From assembly GCA_002786065.1 (NCBI GenBank), contig NHNY01000022.1, forward strand, positions 62,001-126,000: DNA of 64,000 nucleotides. The letters run 5' to 3'. Each line of letters begins with the position of its first letter. The first letter of the stretch is position 1. The notes beneath the pieces are model-generated. The model ran no database searches, was not told the DNA's origin, and saw nothing but the letters and a program-made list of their open reading frames with translations. The position numbers and the translations under genes were made by a program. The DNA comes from Microcyclospora pomicola (lineage: Eukaryota; Ascomycota; Dothideomycetes; Capnodiales). Of the stretch, positions 40,523-51,886 are shown in pieces.

Positions 40523-42484
40523 ATGCCTGGGAAAAGAAACCGGAAGAATTTCACGACCTTTGAAGGTCTATCGGACAAAGGACCGCCTATAGACAAACCC
40601 CCAGCATATAGCGGGCCCACTCACGACTTCGAGTCGGATCCCAAGTGGCGTGGCAAACCATTGACACCAAGCCAGCTACTTGTTCACGATGTACGATTGG
40701 AAACTCTCCGGAGGGATGCAGGTCCTCGATTGGAGGTGAACGAGCTCAGGGCAGGGAACTTTGTCCCAGCGAGCGCTGCAGTAACTTCTGCTGCTGCCTA
40801 TGCCCATGCTGCACACGCTGCGACAAATCCAATTGACCAGCGCAAACTGTCTGCGCTGGAAGACGACTATGGATGGATGCGTCACCTGCGGCTCTCTCTG
40901 AATGAGCAGAATCATGAGTATCTCCAAGCGACCAAATGCCGCTGGATCCATTGCTCGTCAAAGTTCACAGAATATCTTCCAGGGTTCTTGTGGGGACTGA
41001 GTGAGGATTTGGTCTGCGCAGCAAGTTCCATTCGCCTGCTCGAGCATGCCATTCAACGCAACACCCGCTTCTCGCAACATGGTAAATATTTCGTGCCCTT
41101 CTGCGAGTCCCTTCAACCGGACCCGGCCAAAAGAGGTGAGGCGGGCAACTACCCAATGCTACTTTCTGTGCCGTTCTTAGACTGGACTGTGCTGGGGAAC
41201 ACGCCACCATTGCGGTTCCAGATCGACAAGAGGCATGGTCAAGATTCTGCTAAGTCGACCATGCATCCTATACGCTCCATACTGCAGCACTTCTTCCGAC
41301 TGGAAGACACAGATGACCGAGAAAGCTCACAAGTCTTTGCGAGGCACAAGCCATGGGCGACTGATCGCGCAATGGACCTCGAAGTACGACAATGGTATGG
41401 GCATTATCCGTCCGGTCTGAATGTGGATGAGTTATGGATCTTGGCCATTGACGCAGAACACATTGTCACATTCTCCAGCAATCAGACCTGGAAGTCTCGA
41501 TGGCCGCCGCTGCAGTTGTCCAGTCGAATATCCGATATCAGCTTCCGCGGCATCAGAGATGACTTCTTTGCGCCAGACGAGTACCGAGAATATACCGCAA
41601 TGATGCATGTTTTTGCAAGTCTGAGTGGCGCTGTAGGGATGCTGCATCGGAATTTCTGGCCAGACATCGTGCTGTGCTTGACCGACCGCTACGCAGGCCA
41701 TCTTGGTCATCTTCAGTACCGCTTACATCGAACGCCGAGTACGAAATTAGTCTTGGAGCTCATCTCTTGCCAGGAGGAGCTCAACATCGTGGTGCAGATC
41801 ACACAGCAACAGATCAATATGATTGCAGATCTTCAAGAAATGACGCAGCCCGAGGAGGAGAATGTGTTCGAGACAGGCATCACAAATCAGCAACGTCGTC
41901 CAATGTCATCAGGATACGGGGACTTCTCCGATGGAGCTGGGCATATGTCTCGGCATCGTAGAGAATCTAATCATTTCCGTCGACGACAAACATCGACCCT
42001 CACAGATCCATTGGCACAACTCGCCGACAACTTGGAGCGTGAACTCGTTGATCTCCAGGATCTGCGCGATAATACCGACAGACTGGTCACTAGAACCATT
42101 CAGCTTGTCAACATCCGTCTCGAAGATCACGGCCGCGCCATCATTGTCTTCACGGTCGTCACGATCATCTTTTTACCCCTCAGTTTCGTCTCGAGTTTTT
42201 TTGGCATAAATACATACGACATGAGGAATTTGCAACAGACGCAATGGCTGTTCTGGCTGGTAGCCGTGCTGACCACGGCTGGAGTTGTTGGCATCAGCAT
42301 GTTCTTGGCTTTCAAGAGTCCGGAGATATGGGAGGGCGTGACGCAGAGTAAAGAAGTACGAAAGGAGAAACGTGTCAGTCGATTGAAAGCTAAAAGGCAG
42401 AAAGCGGCGTTCAAGGCACGTATGCGAGGAATGGGCCTTGATCCAGGTGTGGAGGAACTTGAAGATTGGCCCAAGGGTGCCTGA
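40523..42484 (+). CDS. CorA-type Mg2+ transporter-like membrane protein
   Basis: Intronless, 653 residues. The large soluble N-terminal part has an alpha/beta region and long helices (LAQLADNLERELVDLQDLRD, then TDRLVTRTIQLVNIRLEDHG), as in the CorA stalk. Two membrane helices close the protein: AIIVFTVVTIIFLPLSFVSS and TQWLFWLVAVLTTAGVVGIS. Between them lies FFGINTYDM where classical CorA channels have GMN, so the selectivity motif is changed to GIN. A basic C-terminal tail (KEVRKEKRVSRLKAKRQK) is cytosolic. Fungal CorA-like proteins of this size are common and many have altered GMN motifs; whether this one conducts Mg2+ is not known. The start is the first ATG, giving MPGKRNRKNFTTFEGLSDKG. 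Confidence 0.83.
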   Translation: MPGKRNRKNFTTFEGLSDKGPPIDKPPAYSGPTHDFESDPKWRGKPLTPSQLLVHDVRLETLRRDAGPRLEVNELRAGNFVPASAAVTSAAAYAHAAHAATNPIDQRKLSALEDDYGWMRHLRLSLNEQNHEYLQATKCRWIHCSSKFTEYLPGFLWGLSEDLVCAASSIRLLEHAIQRNTRFSQHGKYFVPFCESLQPDPAKRGEAGNYPMLLSVPFLDWTVLGNTPPLRFQIDKRHGQDSAKSTMHPIRSILQHFFRLEDTDDRESSQVFARHKPWATDRAMDLEVRQWYGHYPSGLNVDELWILAIDAEHIVTFSSNQTWKSRWPPLQLSSRISDISFRGIRDDFFAPDEYREYTAMMHVFASLSGAVGMLHRNFWPDIVLCLTDRYAGHLGHLQYRLHRTPSTKLVLELISCQEELNIVVQITQQQINMIADLQEMTQPEEENVFETGITNQQRRPMSSGYGDFSDGAGHMSRHRRESNHFRRRQTSTLTDPLAQLADNLERELVDLQDLRDNTDRLVTRTIQLVNIRLEDHGRAIIVFTVVTIIFLPLSFVSSFFGINTYDMRNLQQTQWLFWLVAVLTTAGVVGISMFLAFKSPEIWEGVTQSKEVRKEKRVSRLKAKRQKAAFKARMRGMGLDPGVEELEDWPKGA

Positions 42485-42974
42485 ACACGTTGAATTACGA
42501 TTTATGGTTGTACAATATAGCAGTTGGAATTTTGATTGAGGCTTCTGGAGTTTCTATATGTAACGTACATTCTCTTAGAAAGCAAGGTCAAGTCTTTGCC
42601 AAGGTATACTCTACATACGAACAGTATTTTTGCCTTGTTGCCTGATTTGATGGTCACATGCTTCAAGGTATGCACGTCTAATCGCCAGTATGATTCACTC
42701 GCATCTCTATCAGTCTGTCACTTAGTACAACGCGAACAGCCTTTGATATTTGCAAACCTTCACGCCTTTCTCCTGACCAGTGGGATCTCTGCATTTCAGC
42801 CCGCGAGTCGCTTTAACAGTCAACTCGCAAAGCCTCGGCTGCTCAATACCCACTTTCATTCACACGCCTGTCGCGTGCACCTCAGGGTTCATCACCTAAG
42901 GACAAACTCGTCTCGGAAGAGGATCGCTTGGGAGTACCGACCGCTATTGGCAACAAGCCTTAGCAAGAGCCAGA
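42485..42974. other. Intergenic; promoter of UBC12
   Basis: 490 nt with no gene between two plus-strand genes. Confidence 0.45.
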
Positions 42975-43581
42975 ATGTTGAAGATATGGAGCATGAAACA
43001 GCAGCAGCAGAAGACCGATCAGGCATCGGGGGCAAGTAAGAAGAAGAAGGTCACAGCTGCACAACTCCGAGTGCAGAAAGGTATGAGGACGTCAAGAGAT
43101 CACTGCCTTGCAAGTAAGCTGACGAGGGTACTTCACAGATCTGTCCGAGCTTGCTCTTCCTTCTACCATGAAAACCACTTTCCCGAATCCCGATGATATC
43201 CTCAACTTTGTCCTCACACTCACCCCCGACGAAGGCCTCTATAAGGGCGGTGTCTTCAACTTCAGCTTCGTCATCTCGCAGAACTTCCCCCACGAGCCGC
43301 CGAAGGTCAAGTGCAAAGAGAAGATCTACCACCCGAACATTGATCTGGAGGGGAACGTCTGTCTCAACATTCTGCGAGAAGATTGGAAGCCAGTGCTCAA
43401 TCTGAATGCGGTGATTGTGGGACTACAATTCTTGTTCTTGGAGCCCAACGCCAGCGACCCGCTGAACAAGGAAGCCGCGAATGATTTGATGAGTGATCGG
43501 GACCGGTTCAAGAGGAACGTACGGAGCTCTATGGCCGGTGGTGCGGTGAAGGGGGAAACGTTCGACAGGGTGATGAAGTAG
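42975..43581 (+). CDS. UBC12: NEDD8-conjugating enzyme Ubc12
   Basis: Two exons, 42975..43080 and 43139..43581, with a 58-nt intron (GTATGA donor, CTGAC branch, TTCACAG acceptor); 182 residues. It is the E2 that carries NEDD8/Rub1 to cullins. The Ubc12-specific N-terminal extension ([20 protein letters not shown] and a lysine run), which docks the E1, precedes the UBC fold. The catalytic Cys is C110 in [16 protein letters not shown], and the HPN element is [10 protein letters not shown]. The join converts RVQK|D into [20 protein letters not shown], the normal first helix of the fold. The C-terminal helix is present, so the protein looks complete and functional. Confidence 0.95.
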
Positions 43582-44310
43582 GACTGGTTTGCACTTCGGC
43601 GGTTACATAGGAAATGAGGCATACGGGAACACGAATGGACGATCTGCGTAGCTTGACCATCGGTCGCTACAAGACGCAGATGTAGAACAAGCCCACATGC
43701 ATTCTATAGATGAGGATACGACGACATATTCATGATGTTATGGTGATGCCAGTATGAATCCACAGCAAGGCTACTGGCTTTTTCAAGGGCAATTATGGAC
43801 TGGCGTCGACATCGCTCGGTGATCGAGATAATAGACGAGCTCGCATTTACCGGAAGTCGGGGGGCTTCTGTCAGACTTCGCTTGGCATCCAATGCTCATA
43901 TGAAGACTTCCCAACTTTCCCATTGACGCGAAGAGTGTTGTTCACCTTGCGCAACCATTTTGATTAGCTATGCGCTAGGGGCATGTGGAAACCATCTTAG
44001 GAACTGTGCATCTAAGCAACGTGGTCTTCGCATGCGGACACGTGCTTATCATTTCGTACAAATGCTCTACCAGTTTCGTTGACCGATGCTCCAGTCTTTC
44101 CCTCTGGATAGCTCTCATGTGCAGGTACAGTGTACTTGGTATTGCAAAGTACATGTACATCTTGCTGACAGGGCGTCGGCGCCTCCTTCCTAAAGAGGGC
44201 ACAATGTAGCGAAGTCCGCGGACCCACTTTATAAGATCACATATATGTTGAATTGTCACTTCACTTCACACCTCAGTCAACAAACCTCAATCCAGATAAA
44301 CATCGACGAA
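43582..44310. other. Intergenic
   Basis: 3' flank of UBC12 and promoter of the MOSC gene; no gene seen. Confidence 0.45.
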
Positions 44311-45564
44311 ATGGCAAACGTCGACACAATCCCCAATACCATCCGGCGGATCGGCGCTGGATTGCTGGAGATGTATGCCGACCTCCGCTCCTTCGATCCC
44401 TGGAACATTGACTGGGAGAACACCAACTTCACAGCGCTGTTTCTGGGTACCGTCGTGGCAGGAATACTCCTTTTTGTCCTGGTTGCCCAGCTCACCGATC
44501 CTGGAGAGACACCGCCCGGCGTTATTTCGAAAAATTGGGCCATCAAGAACAGTCAAGGTGTGGTGCACAATCCCGATGACCCTCCAATTCCGCCACCGAC
44601 GGAAATCGTCAGTTTACGCATATATCCGATCAAGAGCTGTCGTGGCATTGAGATCAGCAAGACGCGACTACGCACCTCCGGATTGACCCTCGATCGCAAT
44701 TGGATGTTCATTGATCTCGCGAAACGGGACTTCATGACCATCCGCAGTAATGCATCGATGACGCTCATCGACACCAACATCTTCCAGGACGAGAAGACGG
44801 GCGAGCAGATGCTTGAGATCAGCATTCATGGTACAGACGCCTCCGTCACTATCCCGGCGTTCCCTAGTAAAGCCTGGCTCAAGGAGAACACTACTCTATC
44901 TAACGTCATTATCTGGGGCGAGGACACCGACGCCTACGAATACCCTCCATCAATCAACAAGATCTTCTGCGACTACTTTGGCAAAGACGTCGCTCTCACC
45001 TACAAAGGACCCACCGCGCGTAATGTCGCCGTGAACGGCTCCGAAGATCTGTACGGCAAAGCAATACCCCATCACTTCGCCGACGTGATGAGCCTTCAAG
45101 TGGCGTCCGAAGCATCGATCAAAGACCTCAACCGTCGGCTGAAGCTCAAGGACGACTCGTCCATTCCCGACTTGACCATTGAGCGCTTCCGCCCCAACAT
45201 CATCGTGCGCGGACGCGACGACCATCCCTGGGAGGAAGACACCTGGAAGCGCATCCGCATCATAACGTCGATCCCCGCGCAAGAAGCGCTCTACAAGATG
45301 GACCTCGATGTCGTGGCGCGCTGCGCACGCTGCCGAGTGCCCAACGTCGATCCCACCAGCGCCGTCGAGCACCAGAAGGAGCCGTGGGACGAACTGATGA
45401 AGTATCGCCGTGTCGACCAAGGCGGGCCGGCCAAGTACAAGCCGTGCTTCGGCATGTTGTGCATCCCCAAGAATGAAGGCATCGTGCAGGTTGGTTCATC
45501 GCTGGAGGTGCTCGAGACGACTGACAAACACCTTTACAACACGGCCCGGTTCGAGGATTTGTGA
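44311..45564 (+). CDS. MOSC-domain, mARC-like molybdenum protein with membrane anchor
   Basis: 417 residues from the ATG at 44311. A single hydrophobic span (about 41-60, TALFLGTVVAGILLFVLVAQ) anchors it, probably in the mitochondrial outer membrane as in mARC proteins. It is followed by the MOSC N-terminal barrel (EIVSLRIYPIKSCRGIEISK, then GLTLDRNWMFIDLAKRDFMT) and the MOSC domain (DVMSLQVASEASIKDLNRRL, ERFRPNIIVRG, ARCARCRVPNVDPTSA). The second Cys of CARCRVPNVDP is at the position of the cysteine that binds the molybdenum cofactor in mARC. mARC enzymes reduce N-hydroxylated compounds with cytochrome b5. The C-terminus ends in YKPCFGMLCIPKNEG and a short tail. Substrate unknown. Confidence 0.85.
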   Translation: MANVDTIPNTIRRIGAGLLEMYADLRSFDPWNIDWENTNFTALFLGTVVAGILLFVLVAQLTDPGETPPGVISKNWAIKNSQGVVHNPDDPPIPPPTEIVSLRIYPIKSCRGIEISKTRLRTSGLTLDRNWMFIDLAKRDFMTIRSNASMTLIDTNIFQDEKTGEQMLEISIHGTDASVTIPAFPSKAWLKENTTLSNVIIWGEDTDAYEYPPSINKIFCDYFGKDVALTYKGPTARNVAVNGSEDLYGKAIPHHFADVMSLQVASEASIKDLNRRLKLKDDSSIPDLTIERFRPNIIVRGRDDHPWEEDTWKRIRIITSIPAQEALYKMDLDVVARCARCRVPNVDPTSAVEHQKEPWDELMKYRRVDQGGPAKYKPCFGMLCIPKNEGIVQVGSSLEVLETTDKHLYNTARFEDL

Positions 45565-45852
45565 GGCAGGGCTGGAGGACGGATGATGTCACAGGTTGGA
45601 AGGAGTTTGGTGGTCTTTGTCTTGAGCTCAATGGAAATACATGCGCAATCCGGTCGCTGGCGCTCTAGCATCACAGCTGGAAGTGTAGGGTCATCTTTTA
45701 TGAAAGGGGTGGATTTATGTTTGCGCGAATTTTGTGAATCATGGGAACTGGTTTCGATCGTCGCAAGTATGAAATTCAGAACACGCAATACATTCGTAGT
45801 GATAAGCATTTCTTCACCTATACACAAAATCCCTCATGACCGGGTAATATGA

Positions 45853-47875
45853 TCACAAATTCTTCTCGCTACTCGAGCCGCTCGCATGCCCCAACCCGGC
45901 CTCGGCCTCATACGCCGGATCATGCGCCGCCCGCTCGCGATTCTCGATGGTATCGAGGCGGCGCTTCTCCGCGCCCGTCGCGGCGCCACCGGTCTGCGCG
46001 ACGCTGCCGCGGCGGCGATGCTCCTCGGTGTCGAGGTAGCTGATGAGCAGGTGGCCGTGCTTGTCGTAGCGGTTGGGCGTGACCTTGGGGCTGGCGAGGC
46101 GGACGACGTCGAAGACACTGGTCGACTTGTAGAAGATCTCGTCCATCTCCTCGAGCGAGCGGTAGGCGGTCTCCGGGTAGAAGAAGTAGACGCACGGCAC
46201 GATGAAGGCGTTGATGGCGGCGAAGCTGGGAGATGGTCAGTATGGGACGAGCTTTTGGGGAGGGGAGACACGTACATGATGTAAGTCCTCCATTGGATGT
46301 TCGCGAACGCGATCGGGGTGATCATCACGACCATGCTAAAGATGCTTGTCAGCGAGAGATACCGAGTTTGGGAAGGAAAGTGATGCGTACAAGTTGAAGA
46401 TCCAGTTCGCAGAGGTGGAAAGTGCGTTTGAAGGAGCACGAATCCGCAGAGGTACGATCTCGGCAGGGTACAGCCAAGTCATGCCCAGCCAGCCAATAGC
46501 GAAGAATGTGTTGAAGATGAACAGGAAGACCGCGGCTGCAATTCCCATGCCGCTGTCCGTCTTCGAGGTAAGTCCAGCCAAGAAGCACATCGATGCGGAT
46601 TGTCCAATGGCTCCAAACAACATCAGCGGTCGGCGTCCGATCTTCTCTACGGTGAAGACTGCAACCCAGGAGGCCAGGAAGTATTCCGTTCCATTCAATG
46701 CCGCGAGTAGGCGTGACAAGCCGGGCGAAAGTCCAATGTTTTGCTCGTAGATTGTCGCGGCATAGTACGTGATGAGGTTGATGCCTGAAATCTGCTGGAA
46801 TACTTGGTTCACGTAGCCAAGCGCCGCACGATGGAAGTTTCGTTCCTTGCCCATGGTGAAGATGTCCGCGAATCCAGCCTCGGCCATCTCGAGAACGGTG
46901 TCCTTGATGGCGGCGAACTCGTTCAGAACATATTCGTCGTCGACAGGCAGGTCACTGAGCGCAGCCAAGACCTCAGCCGCCTCGTCTTCTTTGCCCTTCA
47001 AGATCAGCCAGCGTGGTGATTCCGGGAGGCCGAGGATAAAGATCAAGATGATAAGGGCGAACACAATCTGGAAAGCGATGGGGAAACGCCAGCTGATTGT
47101 GCTATCGGTGATGAAGGAGAAGCCGTAGTCGATCCAGTAACTGTTGTTCATCCAAGTCAGCGATAGAGTACTATGGTACCAACTTTTTAGGGATGGTGGC
47201 CGCGATGTCGTACCTGATCATGATACCTCCTGTGATAAGCGCACCCTCAATCATGACCATTTGTCCACGCTTATGAGATTTGGAGGTTTCCGATTGCCAC
47301 ACTGGTACCGTCGAGGTGTTCAAGCCATTGCCGAGACCTGTGATCACTCTGCCCGCAATGAGTTGACCAAGCGAGAAGGAGCTGGCTTGAATTGCAGCTC
47401 CGACCACCATGATCGCGCTGCCGAGAAAGATGGTCTGCAGTGAAGCGTCAGTACGACTTTCGTGAGTGATTCTTGAGAGACTGACCCTTTTTCTACCTAA
47501 TATCTCGCCGATGAATATGCAAATGACGGCTCCAGCGAAACACCCCAAGTCTGCAGGTGGGATTAGCCTTTAGTTCACAACGACAAGCTCGGTCCGACGT
47601 ACTGTAAGATCCGATGGATATGCCTTGGTTAACCGCACGGGGAGAGTTGCCAGAAACATTGGTCGTGTCGATCTCCGGGAACACTTTGATGAATGCTGGG
47701 AGGGTCAAGAGTCCTCCCATGACACCTTGATCATAACCGAAACTACGCGACGATGTCAGCAAGGTCGTGCTCACTGATGCTGCGGCCGAGCAACATACAG
47801 GAGAAAGTCCAGTCCAGCCAGGACGCCAATCATGATGTTCAGCTTCGTGCCTCGAAGGCCGTAAAACTTGGCCAT
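45853..47875 (-). CDS. Sugar transporter, MFS SP family, seven exons
   Basis: Seven exons: 47799..47875, 47603..47742, 47486..47550, 47214..47434, 46391..47140, 46276..46335 and 45853..46225. Introns are 50-73 nt, phases all agree, and the product is 561 residues. Signature motifs are FGYDQGVMGGLLTLPAF (span 1), CIFIGEILGRKR (loop 2-3), QLIAGRVITGLGNGLNTSTV with PVWQSETS (span 4-5), LGLPESPRWLILKGKEDEA, FQQISGINLITYYAATIYEQ (span 7), FTVEKIGRRPLM and FFYPETAYRSLEEMDEIF after span 12. It imports hexose or another small sugar across the plasma membrane. The intron joins at YNLGCF, SYWIDYGF, NFMVVMI and IIFAAIN rebuild standard SP helices. A second ATG 9 nt upstream (47884) is possible. Substrate cannot be told by eye. 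Confidence 0.9.
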
Positions 47876-50253
47876 GCCGAACATGATGGCGGTTAGACCA
47901 CGCCGGGGTTTGGGTTGTGATGATGGATATGTACAGTCGTGCGATCACTGTGTACCCCCGAGTAATATGTCCAGATTCCAGAGAGACGCCCGAACAGTGG
48001 CCGTAGACGCAACAGTGAGTGCAGGTCGAAAGATCAACAATCCCAGCCGGCGGTACCAGAAGTGGTTATATTGCAGGAAGCGCAAAGTTCCCTAGTGGGC
48101 CGTGCCCTTGTTTGTGAACGCCTGAAGGACCTTCGGCAACTAGCCGGCTACACTCTCCGCCTGCCCCGATCTTTACTCTCGAGCGAAGCAACTCGAAAGG
48201 ATGGCGATAGCGTGCTGCTCGCGTGCCACCACGTAAGGCCAGCAAATCAACGCAATGCTGTGTTTGAGATTTCATGGTTGCCCAGTCTCTTGGGGTAGGG
48301 GTGTTGCAGTCCGATCCGCGGTGGGATACTCAATCCGGCAAGCCGCGAACGCCTTTCCAGCGGGACCTCTGCCCGTGTGGGGAAAGGAATCTGGGGGATG
48401 CGCAAGTGCATATACATCAACAACATACGGTAGGGGTTCAAGGCCCGGCTTTCGCATCGCTCGTGGTCGCCATGTGTTCCACAGACCGCCGGCTCAATCG
48501 CCGAGCTGAGCGAAACTGGGGGGATAATTTCCTGGTGGCGCACAAGAGCGGCATTGCTGGGCGCCTTAAAGGCGGAGCAGCTGACTTGCAGATCTCCAAT
48601 TTCCGGATTCCTAAATTGAGGCATCCCGGAGAATTGACGTCAGAGTATGCCAAGGGAGACTCCATTGTAAAAATTCGTAAAGAATTCGAAAGACTACAAT
48701 ATGAGGTAGATGGTTGTTCGGTGTCGGCAAATATCTCTGAGTACATCTGCGTCACTCTGGAAGCATGTGACCAGTAGGTCGTTGGTGGCGTGCGACCTGT
48801 GTTCGCATCAAGTAGCAGTACTTGCTCGACAGACTAGTGACGACGGACCAGACAAGAAGTCACCTTCATGTTGTCGTCTGTTTCTGTTCAAGGAGGCAAC
48901 GTCTTCCCGATCAGGATACACCGAGTCTTGTTGTCGATTAGGTGTGTGATTGTGGTCGGTGTCATTTCAATCGCTTTGGTCATATTTCCGTGGCGGTATT
49001 TGTGGTGCTGGATATATGTATGCATACCTGAAAGGCAACGCTTTCATGAAGCTTCCGAATACCTTATGCACTGGAGAAGGCTGTATCACTGCTCGAGCAG
49101 AGCCACAAGCTTGAGGTTGGCGTAGCGACGGATGAGCACCGAGTTGAAGAGCAGAAGAACGCGGTATCTGCGGCTGTATCCTGGAAAGAAGCCATTCGTA
49201 GGTTGCCGCGATGACTGAACCTCGATATGTCACTCTGAGGGCATCAGAGAGGATTGAACCATTTTACAATTCTCTCCAGATCGTACAAGATTCACGCAGT
49301 ATATACGAGGCGCGATAGAGTCTTTACTCAAGAGTCGTCGGAGATTCCGATGCAAGCATATGGTATGCTTAATTAAGTATATCAACAATCCACACGACTA
49401 CCACAGTAACGGACTATTGAACCAGCGATGTTCCTGCGTCCTTGGGAACAGGTTTTAATGTCGACTAGGTGGACTCGGACATTCATACATGATTGGATCG
49501 TCCGTGATACATCATTCCCATTCTACCTGAACAGCGTTGCACTAGAGCCTGGAAGTCGTGCAATCCAGGCGAAGATGATAACATGCAAGCACCGCAAAGA
49601 TCCCATATGTATATCTGGACCTCTGCAGGTCGCGCCCTTAGGGTTAGAGTGCTCTGCAGGTAGTACAACAACGGCGCTATGCCACTTTAGAGCTAAAGTT
49701 CAGCGGAGCGAGTCGCCTACGTTGATGTCCCCTGTTCATTTCAGACTTCATTTTGCATCGCTTGCGCGACTCGGCATACTCTTTGCGATCGTGCGCTCTA
49801 GTAGCGATGTGTACAAGGTATGAGGCTTCCGAGTCGTGGATTGGGGTTCTGCGTCACAGTGGGGGAGTTTAGGTGACCTGACGAAGTTTGCGATAGGCGA
49901 TGGCGTTCTGTGGCAGGCATGGCTGGAAATAGAGCAATCATGGCATATGGAGCTTGTCACACATCTTACAAGAATGGGTATTGAGATATGCAAGAGTCAT
50001 AACAGTGGTAAAGGCTCTTAATGAAGATGGGATCAGAATGGCCGGCGTCCATAAGCCGAAGGTTGTTACAAGTGCATATCATCGATGTGACAGCTCAAAA
50101 CTATGGTACATGCTGATCTCAGTGCAACGTCTACAAGAGGGATTCAGCTCTTTGAGGCCTTCGAACCATTTGATGAAGGACCGAAGTAGTGCGTACAGCG
50201 TACGAGATCACCCATGAGGATGAATGCCTACGATGGTCTCAAGCCGGAGCGAC
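47876..50253. other. Intergenic, 2.4 kb, no gene supported
   Basis: The longest gap in the window. It holds the promoter of the sugar transporter (a CreA-type CCGGGG site at 47903..47908) and the 3' flank of the zinc-knuckle gene. A plus-strand frame at 48274..48777 (167 codons) has no family character. Composition is ordinary, neither AT-rich nor repeat-like. Confidence 0.4.
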
Positions 50254-51886
50254 TTACCAACCACCATCCGTAGGAGCAGCGGAAGATGCAGCAGCAGTAT
50301 TCCCACCATCATCCCAGTCGCCTGCAGCAGCGGCAACTGTAGCATCGCCAGCATCTCCGTCCCCGTCGTTGGTCTCTTCCACCACCGCCGGCTGCGGGCA
50401 ACGCTTGTACGAATGTCCCTTCTCTTTGCAGTTGGTACACTCAACGCGAGACCAGTCTGTAGGCTTGCGGCACTCTCGAGACATGTGGCCAATCTCATCG
50501 CAGTTGCGACATTTCATGACACGCTCGTTGACACAGTCTTTGGCACGATGACCCTCCTGCTGGCAGTTGCGACAGATCTCAGGCTCGCGGTCGGGGCAGT
50601 CCTTGGAGAAGTGCCCCATCTTGTTGCAGTTGCGGCACTCGACGTTCTCCGGGTTTGGTGGCTCAGGGCATTCCTTGGCGATGTGGCCATCACCGCCACA
50701 GTTCTTGCAACCCCTGCGACCAGATTTGCGAGCCTGGGTACAGTCACGGGCGCGGTGACCCTCCTCGTTACAATTGGCGCAGGTGATGGCGACGACAACG
50801 ACACGCTCGACCTTCTCCTCAGTGCACTCCCTGGTCTCATGGCCCATCTGGTCACAGTTCTTGCACTTCGGGATCATGCTGTTCACCACACGACCGGCGC
50901 GTTCCAGACGGGTAAGGTTCTCCTCAGGAGTGCTGGGCCAGCCCTCCGCCATCTTGGCACGACGTGGCTTTGCGGAAAATTGGAACGACACAACATATTC
51001 CTGTCCAGGCTCGCCCTGCAGATTGATGATGGTCTGTGTGGCCGAGACTTCTTGCTGCTTGGCGATGAGGTATGTGTTCATGCCCGTCTCGCGCAGAGTG
51101 GTTTCCAACTCGCCATACTTCAGAGCAGGGAAGGATTTGGCATATGTGTAAATTGCCTGTCATGGTCAGCAAGATGAAACAAATTTGGCAGGTTTGGAAG
51201 ACAAACCCTCTTGATATCATCAAGGTCCTTGTCCTTGTCAGCAGCCTCAATCATGCTCCAAGCTTCATCAGCTGCAACGTCCTGGATGCCCATGTCATGC
51301 AGCTCCGCGATCATGCGGTTGACGGTGCACTCGGCGACAGCATGACCTTCTTCATGACAGACAGCGCAAACAGGAGGCGGCTTGGAAGGGCACTCAGCAG
51401 CACGATGCCCGACCTGGCTGCAGAGGCGACATTCACCGGTGAACTCGCGTTCGACACGAGGGTTGGTGCAGTCGGCTTTGTTGTGGCCGATCTCGCCGCA
51501 GTTGTAGCACTCTCCAGTCAGTCCACCAGCACCACCTTCAGGCTTGTCGGGACAGTCACGTGCGAAATGTCCGTCTTCACCACAGCTGAGGACTGTTAGC
51601 ATCTTAGTCGCTTAAGAGTAGCAATACTAGGACTTACATGCGGCAGCCTCCATCGTGTGGCTTATCGGCATGCTTCGAGATGTTCGCACGGGAGATCTCA
51701 AAGGTGACCTCACCGTTCTGAGTCTGATCGGCCTGTACACCCTTGCCTTTGGTGGACGTGTCGGGCTTCCAGGCATCATCACCATCAGCAGCTGGGGTAT
51801 GTGGTTAGTTGCGAGCTTGTATGTGTTGGGGTGAAGAAGCGAGGGTACTTACCAGCGGGAGTGTCGTCCCAAGAAGAGGCACCCAT
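50254..51886 (-). CDS. Eleven-zinc-knuckle (CCHC) nucleic-acid-binding protein
   Basis: Four exons: 51853..51886, 51638..51791, 51207..51585 and 50254..51156 (introns 61, 52 and 50 nt); 489 residues. It starts MGASSWDDTPA and carries 11 CCHC knuckles of the form C-x2-C-x4-H-x4-C: four near the N-terminus (CRICGEDGHFARDC to CAVCHEEGHAVAEC) and seven in the C-terminal half (CKNCDQMGHETREC to CTNCKEKGHSYKRC). The first knuckle is itself split by an intron (CR|ICGEDG). Between the two sets lies an alpha-helical block (AADEAWSMIEAADKDKDLDD, KRAIYTYAKSFPALKYGELE, then INLQGEPGQEYVV), conserved in my memory of fungal homologues. CNBP/Gis2-like proteins bind single-stranded RNA or DNA and act in translation. 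The Gly/Asp/Ala tail is disordered. The exact orthologue is unclear. Confidence 0.88.

Noticed and set aside
42127-42474. 115-codon minus-strand frame in the CorA-type gene
   Set aside because: Antisense shadow of the membrane-helix region.
48430-48460. GGTTCAAGGCCC resembling a tRNA T-arm
   Set aside because: No acceptor stem, D-arm or anticodon arm can be built around it.
48274-48777. 167-codon plus-strand open frame
   Set aside because: No recognisable domain, no Kozak or splice context, odd residue mix; a frame of this length can arise by chance in 64 kb.
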